Assembly (NCBI RefSeq): GCF_000367925.1
Contig: NZ_KB849164.1
Span: 270,507 to 334,506, forward strand
Reading direction: 5' to 3'
From: Acinetobacter bohemicus ANC 3994
GTDB lineage: Bacteria; Pseudomonadota; Gammaproteobacteria; Pseudomonadales; Moraxellaceae
DNA length: 64,000 nt
Made by a program: the position numbers and the translations under genes. How positions within the stretch are numbered: position 1 is the stretch's first letter; the number at the start of each line of letters is the position of its first letter. Shown here in pieces: positions 18,396 to 27,294 of the stretch. The notes below the pieces were generated by a model that was given only the letters and a program-made list of their open reading frames with translations, made no database searches and had not been told where the DNA came from.

Positions 18396-18750
18396 TAGGC
18401 ATTTCTCACAATGGTTTTCTATTTTATTGAGTCACTTTGCTATAAAGCGAATTAAAGTGCTATCCCAAGAAATTGGTAATTTATAAGATTTTAGGTAAAC
18501 TTAAGTGTTTGTTGAATAATACATATTTAAAAAATGTATATTTATTGTGTTCTTATTTTAAGCTATTTTTGTTTGCAGTAGAGTAGTTTTGGGCAATTAG
18601 GAAATCCCTATTTATAGGGATATAAAAAACAGATTGAACCTTCTACTATGACAGCACTTCTTATTAGTCTGGCTAATAGTAGTACTTCAACTCATCGGGA
18701 ATCTAATAAATTATTGCTCTATGGAGTCATAATTTATTTTTACCTTGAAT

Positions 18751-18778
18751 GGCTTATCTGTATAGATAAGCTATTTTT
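18751..18778 (+). terminator. Plus-strand terminator-like hairpin with no gene before it
   Basis: GCTTATCT-gtat-AGATAAGC is followed by TATTTTTTT. No annotated plus-strand gene lies upstream within 1 kb, so it may end a short RNA starting near 18600. Confidence 0.5.
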
Positions 18779-18869
18779 TTATCTAAAAAAAAACACGAAT
18801 AACGTTTTGAGTTTACATCCCGTGGATTTATTACTGTTAGGTGAACATGGAGGATAAAAAATTGAACAT

Positions 18870-18894
18870 AAAAAAAGGAGCCATCGCTCCTTTT
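18870..18894 (-). terminator. Intrinsic terminator of the rub-est-oxyR unit
   Basis: On the minus strand, AAAAGGAGC-gatg-GCTCC is followed by T7, 20 bases after the oxyR stop codon. Confidence 0.85.
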
Positions 18895-18911
18895 AATATA
18901 TAGATGGTTTT

Positions 18912-19817
18912 TTAGTGAAGATTTTTGGTGATTTTTTGAAAGATTTGCAACAGTACATCAAATTCACTTTGCAATGGAGTGCTTTTACGCGTGACCAATG
19001 CAAGGGTACGACTTGGTGCTGCCTCAATCGCTTTGACCACTAATTCTGGATTTGCTTTAATCATATTGGTATGAATGGCAATTTCAGGCAGTAGGGTAAA
19101 GCCTAAGTCTGAAGAAACCATTTCTACTAATGTTGGCAATGAACTTGCTTTTAAGCGATGATCATTTTTACGTTCGCCAATTGGACAAGCACTCAAAGTA
19201 TGATTTCGTAGACAATGACCTTCTTCAAGTAAGACTAAACGCGATAGGTCTAAGTCATCTAAAGAGTTTGCATTATTCGCATTTTGGTCTGATTTATTAC
19301 AGACCAAATAAAGGTTTTCTTTTGCGATTTCAGCAACTTTTAAGCCACGTGTATCAAAAGGTAGAGCCAAAACAATCATATCAAGATTGCCATGTTCTAG
19401 TTTTTCGACAATTTTTTCACTTTGTGCTTCGTGCAAATGCAATTGAATTTTAGGAAGTTGTTTATGTACTTCATCTAAAAGTTTCGACAAAATAAAAGGT
19501 GCAATGGTTGGGATGATCCCCAAATGTAGATCACCAGTTAAAGGCTCGCTCATCTCACGACTTAAACGCATCAAGTCTTGTGCATCTGCCAATAGAACAC
19601 GGGCTCGGGCAACAACCTGCTCGCCTAGCGGAGTTAAACGTACATTTTGGCGGTCGCGTTCAACGAGTACTCCACCTAACAAGCGCTCTAACTCCATGAT
19701 CCCGCCTGACAAAGTCGATTGGGTCACAAATGAACGACGCGCAGCTTCAGTAAAATGCAGCGTTTCAGACAGTGTAACGAGATATGACAGCTGTCTTAAA
19801 GATGGTAATGCAGCCAT
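18912..19817 (-). CDS. oxyR: Hydrogen-peroxide-sensing regulator OxyR
   Basis: OxyR is a 301-residue LysR-type transcription factor that activates antioxidant genes when its sensor cysteines form a disulfide. The N-terminal winged helix-turn-helix (LRQLSYLVTLSETLHFTEAARRSFVTQSTLSGGI) is typical. The redox pair C202 and C211 lies in EEGHCLRNHTLSAC, with the same nine-residue spacing as E. coli C199/C208. It is the last gene of a minus-strand run, 6 bases after estB. In A. baylyi ADP1 rubA-rubB-estB-oxyR is a known operon, so it probably shares constitutive transcription from rubA. Confidence 0.95.
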   Translation of the reverse strand: MAALPSLRQLSYLVTLSETLHFTEAARRSFVTQSTLSGGIMELERLLGGVLVERDRQNVRLTPLGEQVVARARVLLADAQDLMRLSREMSEPLTGDLHLGIIPTIAPFILSKLLDEVHKQLPKIQLHLHEAQSEKIVEKLEHGNLDMIVLALPFDTRGLKVAEIAKENLYLVCNKSDQNANNANSLDDLDLSRLVLLEEGHCLRNHTLSACPIGERKNDHRLKASSLPTLVEMVSSDLGFTLLPEIAIHTNMIKANPELVVKAIEAAPSRTLALVTRKSTPLQSEFDVLLQIFQKITKNLH

Positions 19818-19823
19818 AGTGTC

Positions 19824-20768
19824 CTAATGTTTTGATTTAAAGTGATCAGCAAATAATCCGCTAAGATATGGAATAAAATGCGGAGGCATATCATGCCCCA
19901 TTCCATCAATTAATTCAAACTTAGCATCTGTAATTGCCTTTGCAACTGCTTTGCCATGACTCGGTGGAAGTAAACGATCCCGAGAGCCATGTACCACGAG
20001 GGTAGGTTGCTGAATTTGCTTACCCAATTGTAGCAAAGAACCCGTACATAATATTGCTAAAAATTGTTGAAGTACACCCGCTGGATAATAACTTCGCTGA
20101 TATAACTTGCGTGCGGTCTGAATAATTTCAATTTGGTTGATATATCCGGGTGAACCAATAATATTAAATACTTTTACACTATGATTCACAATACCATCTT
20201 CGTCGGTAGATTCAGGTTTGCCAATCAGGCTTAAAAGTTGTTTTGGAAAGGGTGGTGGCAGTAACGGTTGATTGTTACTGGTAAACATCAGCCCTAGGTT
20301 GCTGACTTTTTGAGGGTGTTTTGCTGCCAGAATTTGCGCAATCATCCCGCCCATCGAAGCTCCGAGCACCGAGACGTTATCAAGTTCTAAATGATCAATT
20401 AATAATGCCGCATCTTCTGCCATATCATATAAATTATACGGTGCGCCTTGGTTTTCTAAACCTAAAGCAAAGCGGCCCATAAGTTTGAATGTATTTAGTC
20501 GTGGCCCTGAATGACGAATTTTTGAAGACAATCCAATATCTCGATTGTCAAAACGAATGACTCGATAACCTTGGTCGATGAGTGATTTACAGAAAAAATC
20601 AGGCCAGAATAACAGTTGCGCACCTAAACCCATAATCAGCATGATTGCAGGATGTTCGGGTTGTCCACCTATTTCGACATGCAGCTCAATACCATTGCTT
20701 AAAGTGACTTTGGTTTCATGCATAAAAGAAGTATAGGGAGAGCCCGTGAATGTAAGTGCACTATTCAT
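19824..20768 (-). CDS. estB: Alpha/beta-hydrolase esterase EstB
   Basis: This is a 314-residue cytosolic esterase-like protein without a signal peptide. The nucleophile is S138 in GASMGG, the oxyanion region is MGLGAQLLFW, and the acid/base pair is probably in VHGSRDRLLP and DGMGHDMP near the C-terminus. It occupies the estB position between rubB and oxyR as in A. baylyi ADP1, where EstB is an esterase co-transcribed with the rubredoxin genes. The natural substrate is not known to me. An internal ATG (codon 16, MHETKV) is an alternative start. Confidence 0.87.
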   Translation of the reverse strand: MNSALTFTGSPYTSFMHETKVTLSNGIELHVEIGGQPEHPAIMLIMGLGAQLLFWPDFFCKSLIDQGYRVIRFDNRDIGLSSKIRHSGPRLNTFKLMGRFALGLENQGAPYNLYDMAEDAALLIDHLELDNVSVLGASMGGMIAQILAAKHPQKVSNLGLMFTSNNQPLLPPPFPKQLLSLIGKPESTDEDGIVNHSVKVFNIIGSPGYINQIEIIQTARKLYQRSYYPAGVLQQFLAILCTGSLLQLGKQIQQPTLVVHGSRDRLLPPSHGKAVAKAITDAKFELIDGMGHDMPPHFIPYLSGLFADHFKSKH

Positions 20769-20823
20769 TGTTATTTTCCTAAAAAGGACATTTTTTTGAA
20801 AAAATATCCTTTGTATTAAAACC

Positions 20824-22002
20824 TTAAACTGCTACAGGAATCAAGTCAGGTACTAATTTAGTTAGGCTTAAACGTTGTTTGGCTGCGGTTGCACCCAAGA
20901 GCACAAAACCACGTAAGGTATTTTGACTATCTAGCGCTTTTGCAATCATGCCATCTTCGAGTTCTTCTGTTTCCCACGTGACATCGACGTCAATCGGTGC
21001 TGGAAGTACAGTCAGTGGCGCGGTAGGTGTTTTAACGGCAACAGGCATTGCAGGATAGTGAACATGCGTGTTGTCACCATTTAAGGTTTTCGCTAAAGCA
21101 CGGGCTTGTTGCATGATTGGCATCACATAAGGGAGCAGTAAACCATTGACTTCTGCACAGTCACCAATCGCATAAATATCGGCTTGATTGGTTTCTAAAA
21201 GGCCATTGGTCAAGATTCCACGGCTACAAGCAATATTGGTTGCTTTGGCTAACTCTACGTTGGGTTGCAAACCAATCGCAGAAAGTACAATGTCTGCAAT
21301 GACAGACTGACCATTAGCTAGGGTAATTTGATAGTCGCCATTTTCAACTTTAATGACTTTTTCAACCGTTGTACCCAATACAAAGTGAATACCAATTTCT
21401 TCTAATTTTTCTTGGAACGAAGCCGCCACATATTCAGGAATAAGACGTCCTAAAGGTCTTGACGCTAAATCAATCACTGTCACTTGATGCTCGGTGTTTT
21501 GTAAGTCATTGGCAAATTCACAGCCAATTAGACCTGCACCTAAAATCACGACACGTTTGTCTTGACGTATAGCCAAATTTTTACGGAAAGTTTTGTAGTC
21601 ATTCAAATTGTTAACCACATGAATGTCATCACTACCATCGCCAGCAATGGCTAAGCGAACTGGATTTGCGCCAACAGCGAGAACCAGTTTCGAATAGGGC
21701 TGAGTACTTTGTTGTCCGTCTTTTTCTAAAATCAGTTGATGTTGTTCGGACTGAATTTCTTTGACCCAAGTATGCGCTTCAATACGCATCTTCAGTTGAG
21801 CACTCATTTTAATGGCATCACCCAAAGCAATTTGTTCTGGCGCTTTGTTACCCACCAAAGCATTTGACAGCGTGGGTTTGGCATAGTTTACCGCATCATC
21901 TGCACAAATCATGACCAGCTCATGCTCGGGATTTAGCTTACGAAACTCACGTGCTGCGGTATAACCGGCCATACCTGAACCAATGATGACGATAGGGTGC
22001 AT
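20824..22002 (-). CDS. rubB: Rubredoxin-NAD(+) reductase
   Basis: This 392-residue flavoprotein transfers electrons from NADH to rubredoxin for alkane hydroxylation. The FAD-binding GSGMAG is at residues 8-13, the NADH-binding Rossmann motif is VILGAGLIGCEFA near 145-158, and the second FAD motif is ADIYAIGDCAEV. I start at MHPIVIIGSG because GGAG lies 8 bases upstream and the N-terminus then matches the flavin fold. The longer frame to 22068 would add 22 unrelated residues crossing the rubA-rubB hairpin. The partner rubredoxin gene is immediately upstream. Confidence 0.94.
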   Translation of the reverse strand: MHPIVIIGSGMAGYTAAREFRKLNPEHELVMICADDAVNYAKPTLSNALVGNKAPEQIALGDAIKMSAQLKMRIEAHTWVKEIQSEQHQLILEKDGQQSTQPYSKLVLAVGANPVRLAIAGDGSDDIHVVNNLNDYKTFRKNLAIRQDKRVVILGAGLIGCEFANDLQNTEHQVTVIDLASRPLGRLIPEYVAASFQEKLEEIGIHFVLGTTVEKVIKVENGDYQITLANGQSVIADIVLSAIGLQPNVELAKATNIACSRGILTNGLLETNQADIYAIGDCAEVNGLLLPYVMPIMQQARALAKTLNGDNTHVHYPAMPVAVKTPTAPLTVLPAPIDVDVTWETEELEDGMIAKALDSQNTLRGFVLLGATAAKQRLSLTKLVPDLIPVAV

Positions 22003-22036
22003 AGTTTTCTCCAAACGGTTTTCTAAAAGATGTAAA

Positions 22037-22060
22037 AAAAGACCATGCGTTATGGTCTTT
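22037..22060 (-). terminator. Terminator-like hairpin between rubA and rubB
   Basis: On the minus strand, AAAGACCAT-aacgc-ATGGTCTTT continues into T7 only 12 bases after the rubA stop. If it works it would leave rubA transcribed more than rubB, oxyR and estB, a polarity that suits the carrier-to-reductase ratio. Read-through must be allowed if the operon is intact. Confidence 0.7.
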
Positions 22061-22071
22061 TGTATCAATGA

Positions 22072-22236
22072 TTAGATTTCAATCATTTCAAAATCAACTT
22101 TTGATACACCACAGTCTGGGCATGTCCAATCATCTGGGATATCTTCCCATTTCGTGCCTGCGACAATACCATCTTGTGGCCAACCTTCAGCTTCGTTATA
22201 AATCCATCCACAAACGATGCATTGATACTTTTTCAT
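22072..22236 (-). CDS. rubA: Rubredoxin
   Basis: Rubredoxin is a 54-residue one-iron electron carrier between RubB and the membrane alkane hydroxylase AlkM. The translated sequence starts MKKYQCIVCGWIYNEAEGWP, and the Fe(Cys)4 site is C6-x-x-C9 and C39-x-x-C42 (CPDCG). The length and both CxxCG knuckles match the AlkG2-type rubredoxins. GGAGAG (complement of CTCTCC) lies just upstream of the ATG. It is the first gene of the rubA-rubB-estB-oxyR run. The 530 bases upstream (22237-22768) contain no other gene I can support. Confidence 0.96.
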   Translation of the reverse strand: MKKYQCIVCGWIYNEAEGWPQDGIVAGTKWEDIPDDWTCPDCGVSKVDFEMIEI

Positions 22237-22768
22237 TTGACTCTCCAAAGCACTGACTTTTTAAAAAGTTAAGTCAGTAAAAATCCATATACAGCTTGAC
22301 TCTAGTGATATGACTTTCAATGTACATATTCAAGCAAATTTTTACGCAGTTCTAGCGTTAATGTAAAGCAAATATCTGAGTTTAGTGAGTGAATTTGAAA
22401 GCAGAATTGCAGATGAGGACAAAACTTGTCATAAAAATGCTGAAATATCATTTTTGTTTAACAATATGAACTAAATATAAGTCTTTAAATAGCGGTGAAT
22501 AAAAGGTGTATGCAAAGATTTAGATAACTTTTTTAAGTTTAAAAGTCAGTCTCTAGACTAAGGTCGAGGAGAAAAAGAATACCGGATTTGTTATTTTATA
22601 ATTGGGTAAATTTATACCTATTATTTATTTAAAAAATGAACATAATAAAATCATATGCTTATGTGCTAGTTTTATGTTTGGCTGTATTTTTCGGGTGGTT
22701 GTTTACTGGTCATTCAGTGCATAAAGCGCTAAAATTGACATATTCTCTTTTAAATTACTTTTCTCCCC

Positions 22769-23311
22769 ATGAGCAATCTGTCTACTACTTTGTGGTCTAA
22801 AATTCGTACTGTCCAAAATTTCCCTAAACCGGGGATTTGTTTCTTTGATTTGACACCATTATTTATGAGTAATATTGAGCTATTAACAGATGCGTTAATT
22901 GCCAGTATTCCTGCTGAAAAGTTGCAAGAAGTCGATAGTTTTGTTGCTGTTGAAGCCCGTGGTTTTGTTCTTGCGAGCTTGTTGGCACAGCGTTTAGGCA
23001 AAGGTCTATTACTGGTTCGTAAAGCGGGTAAGTTACCGCCACCAGTAGTTGGAGTAGGCTACAGCTTAGAATATGGTATGGATCGTTTAGAAATGTCTGC
23101 TGAAATTGAGCCGCAAAAAATTATTATTGTGGATGATGTTTTGGCAACAGGCGGTACTTTAAAAGCAGTGAAACAATTGGTGGATAAATGTAACCATGAA
23201 CTTTTGGGTGCCAGTATTTTCCTAGATTTACCTGACCTACATGCTGATTTGGGGCTGACTGTTTGGTCTGTGTTAGATGATAAAACTCAGCCACAACAAG
23301 CTGTTGCATAA
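22769..23311 (+). CDS. apt: Adenine phosphoribosyltransferase
   Basis: This 180-residue purine-salvage enzyme makes AMP from adenine and PRPP. It shows the adenine-pocket region FPKPGICFFDLTPL (18-31), ARGFVLAS, and the PRPP-binding motif VDDVLATGGT (121-130). The start at 22769 is the first ATG after an in-frame stop, though no clear ribosome site precedes it. TTGACA at 22735 may be part of its promoter. Convergent with the YqiA-like gene, sharing a terminator. Confidence 0.94.
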   Translation: MSNLSTTLWSKIRTVQNFPKPGICFFDLTPLFMSNIELLTDALIASIPAEKLQEVDSFVAVEARGFVLASLLAQRLGKGLLLVRKAGKLPPPVVGVGYSLEYGMDRLEMSAEIEPQKIIIVDDVLATGGTLKAVKQLVDKCNHELLGASIFLDLPDLHADLGLTVWSVLDDKTQPQQAVA

Positions 23312-23328
23312 TCGATCATAAATGATAC

Positions 23329-23356
23329 AAAGCCTTGGTTAATCCAAGGCTTTTTA
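23329..23356. terminator. Shared terminator of apt and the YqiA-like gene
   Basis: AAAGCCTTGG-ttaat-CCAAGGCTTTTT. The last bases overlap the stop codon of the minus-strand gene. Confidence 0.85.
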
Positions 23357-23857
23357 CTTCAAAAAATGTATGTGTAGATGTTGAATTAAATCATTTAAGT
23401 TTTCAGGGCTGGCTAAACGGTGATGTCCACCTTCAACAGCTTGAACAAGCATATAAGGTTCGAGTTGCTCTTTCACTGCATACATATCCAGCACTTCATC
23501 ACCTAGCTCTAAATAAGCAATTTGAGCAATCTCATGTTCAAGATCATCTTCGGCAATCGGTGGATAGTCTTCACGAAAATTTGGGTTGAGACTTGGGTTG
23601 GCAATAATTGCTGGAATTTTGTGTAAGGCTGACATTTTGAGTGCCCAATAAGCACCTAAGCTGTGCCCCACTAATATTTCAGGCTTAATTTTGGTAATAA
23701 TGTCGTGATAAAAATTGGCGACAGTTTGAAAAGTAAGATTGCGATAATCGATATCAATGCAATACTTATGGTTGGCATCAATGGCATGGAATTTGGTTGA
23801 TTCACGAGAAGAATCTAGTCCATGCAAAAATAAGATTTTTGAAGTACATGTACTCAT
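23354..23857 (-). CDS. YqiA/YcfP-like small alpha/beta hydrolase
   Basis: This 167-residue esterase-fold protein belongs to the UPF0227/YqiA group. The N-terminal strand ILFLHGLDSSRESTK supplies the HGLDSS oxyanion loop. The nucleophile serine is in VGHSLGAYWAL (about residue 66 from this start), and the terminal histidine in VEGGHHRL. It lacks the lid domain of true lipases. The physiological substrate is unknown. I prefer the ATG at 23857. A GTG at 23872 would add five residues. Confidence 0.82.
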   Translation of the reverse strand: MSTCTSKILFLHGLDSSRESTKFHAIDANHKYCIDIDYRNLTFQTVANFYHDIITKIKPEILVGHSLGAYWALKMSALHKIPAIIANPSLNPNFREDYPPIAEDDLEHEIAQIAYLELGDEVLDMYAVKEQLEPYMLVQAVEGGHHRLASPENLNDLIQHLHIHFLK

Positions 23858-24301
23858 TATTTTATCGTTCACTCTGTCTTTATTTACAAAGATAGAAAGA
23901 GTTGAATAGTTTCCTTTTCAACTATTTTGCCTCAATCATTGTAAGGGACTCTGGTAAACAAAGAAGTTAGCTTTTGGTCTAAGAAAAAATTTGAAAAAAC
24001 GAGTATCAAGAAATTTACAAAATAAATTATCCATTAAAAATATGAAATTAATCCCCTTGTTCTTTGTATATGTTTTTTGCATAAATAAAATATGATGAGT
24101 ATTCAAAAACAAATAATGATGGATACTGCATGTAAAAAGGGTTTTGAACGGGTCAAACAATTGGCCGGAGGTTAAAAAGATGAATGAAAGGAAGTTGTTT
24201 TGAGTAAATCAATAGTTTTGTTTGGCAATAAGTCATACGAAATTTTTACTGAATCTGCTATGCTATGCAACTTCCGTTTTTTACACATATACGAGGCAGA
24301 G
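23858..24301. other. 444-base gap upstream of lysS with chained short ORFs
   Basis: No supported gene is present. Features seen: a 27-codon ORF from 24092 ending ...GFERVKQLAGG; then GGAGG ahead of a 7-codon ORF (MNERKLF, 24181-24204); then a TTG at 24200, overlapping that stop and preceded by GGAAG, which opens a frame running into lysS. A -10-like TATGCT lies at 24258-24263, which suggests that the lysS transcript starts downstream of these. Confidence 0.35.
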
Positions 24302-25828
24302 ATGACGCAACCTAACGCTCAATCGACTTCTGAACAACAAATTTCCGAAAACGATTTAATTGCACAGCGTCATGCCAAGTTAAAGCATATTGAAAAACAT
24401 GCTAAGGAAAAGGGCACTAGTCCTTGGCCGAATACCTTTAAGCGTGAACATTACGCTCAAGATTTACAAGATCAATTCGCTGATCAGTCTAAAGAAGAAA
24501 TTGAAGCTGGTGAAAAAGTTTATGTAAAAGTTGCAGGTCGTGTGATGTTGAACCGTGGTTCATTCATCGTGATCCAAGACATGACTGGTCGTATTCAACT
24601 TTATGTTGCACGTAAAGAGTTAGATCCACAAGTACTTGAAACTATTAAAGGTTTAGACCTTGGCGATATTATCGCAGTTGAAGGTTATATTGGCCGTTCT
24701 GGTAAAGGCGATCTTTATGTTCATATTGAACACTTCGAACTTTTAACCAAATCACTGCGTCCACTTCCAGATAAATTCCATGGTTTAAACGATACCGAAA
24801 TGAAGTATCGTAAACGCTATCTTGATTTGATGGTGAACGACGAGACACGTAAAACGTTTGAAATTCGTGCTAAAGTCGTTGCGGGTATGCGTGCATTTTT
24901 AACTGAACAACGTTTCATGGAAGTTGAAACGCCAATGATGCATGTGATTCCGGGTGGTGCATCTGCGCGTCCGTTTGAAACACACCATAATGCACTTGAT
25001 ATGCCATTGTATTTACGTATTGCCCCTGAGCTTTACTTAAAACGTCTAGTGGTTGGTGGTTTTGAACGCGTATTTGAAATTAACCGAAACTTCCGTAACG
25101 AAGGTGTTTCGACGCGCCATAACCCTGAATTCACCATGATCGAATTCTATCAAGCGTATGCAGATTACAAAGACTTGATGGCTTTGACTGAAAATATGCT
25201 GGAAAAATTAGCGCTCGATATTTTGGGTTCGACCGATGTGCCTTATCAAGGTGAAGTGTTTAGCTTTAAAGGGCCATTCAAGAAAATTTCGATGTTTGAT
25301 GCCATTCTTGAACATAATCCAAACCTCACGCCAGAGAATGTGGCTGACCGTGAATTTTTGGCTAAATTTATTCAAGAAGAATTGAAAGAAAAAGTAAAAC
25401 CGAGTTTTGGTTTAGGTCGACTTCAAACCATCGTATTTGAAGAAACTGTGGAAACTAAACTTCGCCAACCAACATTCATTACCGAATATCCAGCGGAAAC
25501 TTCACCATTGGCGCGCCGTAATGATCATAATGCACACATTACCGATCGTTTTGAGTTCTTTATTGGTGGTCGTGAATTGGCAAATGGTTTCTCAGAATTA
25601 AATGATCCAATTGACCAAGCAGAACGTTTCCAAGCGCAAGTTGAAGAGAAAGATGCAGGTGATGATGAAGCGATGCATTACGATGCTGACTTCATTGAAG
25701 CACTTGAATATGGTCTTCCTCCAACAGCGGGTCAGGGGATTGGTATTGACCGTTTGGTGATGTTATTTGCTGATGCAGCAAGTATCCGTGATGTGATTTT
25801 ATTCCCTCACATGCGTCATAAAAACTAA
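24302..25828 (+). CDS. lysS: Lysyl-tRNA synthetase (class II)
   Basis: This 508-residue enzyme charges tRNA-Lys. An N-terminal helix is followed by the OB-fold anticodon-binding domain (VYVKVAGRVMLNRGSFIVIQDMTG). The class II catalytic domain has motif 1 around RFMEVETPMMHVIPGGASARPF, motif 2 as FRNEGVSTRHNPEFTMIEFY, and motif 3 as GIGIDRLVMLFADAASIRDVILFP. I start at MTQPNAQ, preceded by GAGGCAGAG. The frame is open upstream to a TTG at 24200, adding 34 residues that do not resemble the family. A terminator (25846-25876) follows. Confidence 0.95.
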   Translation: MTQPNAQSTSEQQISENDLIAQRHAKLKHIEKHAKEKGTSPWPNTFKREHYAQDLQDQFADQSKEEIEAGEKVYVKVAGRVMLNRGSFIVIQDMTGRIQLYVARKELDPQVLETIKGLDLGDIIAVEGYIGRSGKGDLYVHIEHFELLTKSLRPLPDKFHGLNDTEMKYRKRYLDLMVNDETRKTFEIRAKVVAGMRAFLTEQRFMEVETPMMHVIPGGASARPFETHHNALDMPLYLRIAPELYLKRLVVGGFERVFEINRNFRNEGVSTRHNPEFTMIEFYQAYADYKDLMALTENMLEKLALDILGSTDVPYQGEVFSFKGPFKKISMFDAILEHNPNLTPENVADREFLAKFIQEELKEKVKPSFGLGRLQTIVFEETVETKLRQPTFITEYPAETSPLARRNDHNAHITDRFEFFIGGRELANGFSELNDPIDQAERFQAQVEEKDAGDDEAMHYDADFIEALEYGLPPTAGQGIGIDRLVMLFADAASIRDVILFPHMRHKN

Positions 25829-25845
25829 GTCTTAAAATGAGAGTG

Positions 25846-25876
25846 AATACCAGTCAGTTGAGACTTGACTGGTATT
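25846..25876 (+). terminator. Intrinsic terminator of lysS
   Basis: AATACCAGTCA...TTGACTGGTATTTTC is a stem of about 10 bp with a short T-run. The remaining 250 bases to the next gene hold nothing I recognise. Confidence 0.7.
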
Positions 25877-26122
25877 TTCCTCGACTATTTAAAGTAGCCT
25901 AAGAGTTACAAATACTGTTCAATGTTTATATAAGAAAAATATCTTGGGATATCAGCAATCATATTCTGTTTGAGTATTTCTCAATATTTTTGTTGGATTA
26001 AGCTCCAAAGAGTAGAGTAGTCAGTAGATTAAAAATATAACGATTTGCTTTTGCTATATTTTACCTTGATGCAATAATGCATGACTCCATCTTATCTTAA
26101 ATAATTCTTATCTTTGCTACTG

Positions 26123-27226
26123 TTAAAAACCTTGAAAGGTTAGCCCCAACGTAGCAAGCCCATATCGACGATCCAGACGCGATGCAGTCACTCCATTATA
26201 CAAAAATGGTATATTTCCGACAAAATTGTGTTGGTAAAATTCCCCTTTCATAAAGGTCGATATTTTGGGGGTAACATCGTAGCTGAGTTTAAGACCAAGA
26301 CTATGATTGTTGTTAACTGGTGTATTACCAAAATTACGAACGCGGTCATCAATGTTGTCTCGCCATAAATGCTGATACTGGTAGGCAATCTGACTTTCAA
26401 ATTGACGATATCTCCAGTTCCATGAACCACCTAAGCTGGTAAAATAAGCGTTATAGTTCAGGTCATTTTGAATCTCAATGCCATAATCACTGGCATTACC
26501 TGAAATATTCAGTTGGTTGATCAATAGATTATCGATAGAACAGGGTTTGTTTAATTTTCCTGAATATTGATTACTGGAATTAATATTGATATCCATCAAA
26601 CAACCTTTATATTTTGCTTGAATATCTAAGCTATCTACTTTGACTTGGCTGTAACCGACTCCAGCAAATAAATTAATTTGATTCATGGGATCAAGTTTTC
26701 GAGAAAAAACACCATTCAGTTGAAATTGTAAGTCTTGTGGTTGATTGACCTGAAGCTGTTCAATCCTTTGTTGATTAACGATGGTTGCTGTAGATTTATT
26801 TAGCTCATTGGCCTGATTTCCCCATAGCGTTGCAGCAATGAAAAAACGATCTTTTTTGTTTAAGTTTAACTCAGGGAAATAGCGAATCCCCAGTGAGCTA
26901 GAGTGAATGGTATTGGTGTCTTGAGCATAATCAATTTCTCTGTACCAATATGATCCATCAACAATCCACTGTGGATGAAACTGGTATTCCATAGCAAAAT
27001 GTGCACCCATGTAGTCACCAGCGTTGCTATTCTGTACGCCTTCACTTTGTCTTATATCCAGAAAGTCGATGCGGTCATTCACTGCATTTAGTTCTGTTGT
27101 AAATTTTAAAGATGATTTGGTTTCTTTTGCTAAGCTCTGTGCCTGTAAAAAAAGATCTTCAGGTGCAGCATATAAACCAGTTGGGCATATACATGCCATA
27201 TATATAATTAAATTATGATATTTCAT
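26123..27226 (-). CDS. Putative outer-membrane beta-barrel protein
   Basis: This 367-residue exported protein begins MKYHNLIIYMACICPTGLYA with signal cleavage probably before APEDL. Alternating hydrophobic/polar strands (for example WIVDGSYWYREIDYA, YFTSLGGSWNWRYRQFESQIAYQYQHLW) and a C-terminal LGLTFQGF with terminal Phe are typical of barrels inserted by BamA. I do not recognise the family. I start at 27226 because the longer frame (to 27286) begins inside the upstream gene's terminator. It follows the lipoprotein gene by 68 bases. The two may act together, but a terminator separates them. Confidence 0.75.
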   Translation of the reverse strand: MKYHNLIIYMACICPTGLYAAPEDLFLQAQSLAKETKSSLKFTTELNAVNDRIDFLDIRQSEGVQNSNAGDYMGAHFAMEYQFHPQWIVDGSYWYREIDYAQDTNTIHSSSLGIRYFPELNLNKKDRFFIAATLWGNQANELNKSTATIVNQQRIEQLQVNQPQDLQFQLNGVFSRKLDPMNQINLFAGVGYSQVKVDSLDIQAKYKGCLMDININSSNQYSGKLNKPCSIDNLLINQLNISGNASDYGIEIQNDLNYNAYFTSLGGSWNWRYRQFESQIAYQYQHLWRDNIDDRVRNFGNTPVNNNHSLGLKLSYDVTPKISTFMKGEFYQHNFVGNIPFLYNGVTASRLDRRYGLATLGLTFQGF

Positions 27227-27263
27227 ATAATCCAAAGACAAATATTTAAATGCTGAAGATAAA

Positions 27264-27287
27264 AATGCCAGCTTGAAGGCTGGCATT
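27264..27287 (-). terminator. Intrinsic terminator of the lipoprotein gene
   Basis: On the minus strand, AAATGCCAGCC-ttcaa-GCTGGCATTTTTA lies 8 bases after the lipoprotein stop. It argues for a separate promoter, or partial read-through, for the barrel gene. Confidence 0.8.
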
Positions 27288-27294
27288 TAATGGA

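Larger units (their letters stand above)
18396..18911. other. Intergenic region with inverted repeat, short ORF and two terminator-like hairpins
   Basis: This 516-base gap between the NarL-like regulator and oxyR has no convincing gene. It holds ATCCCTA-ttta-TAGGGAT (18604-18621), a 69-codon ORF from 18648 (MTALLISLANSSTST...) that lacks a ribosome site, a plus-strand terminator-like hairpin inside that ORF (18751-18778, GCTTATCT/AGATAAGC then T7), and the oxyR terminator (18870-18894). The arrangement resembles a short transcript or an orphan attenuator. Confidence 0.4.

Noticed and set aside
22068..22256. 62-aa plus-strand ORF
   Set aside because: It is exactly antisense to rubA, whose four cysteines identify the real frame.
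22636..22800. 54-codon ORF with a hydrophobic segment (MNIIKSYAYVLVLCLAVFF...)
   Set aside because: No ribosome site, and it overlaps the apt start. Hydrophobicity in T-rich DNA is expected by chance, so it is kept only as a remote possibility.
23936..24160. 74-aa minus-strand ORF (MFDPFKTLFTCS...)
   Set aside because: It is Phe/Lys-rich by AT bias, antisense to the lysS upstream region, and has no start signal.
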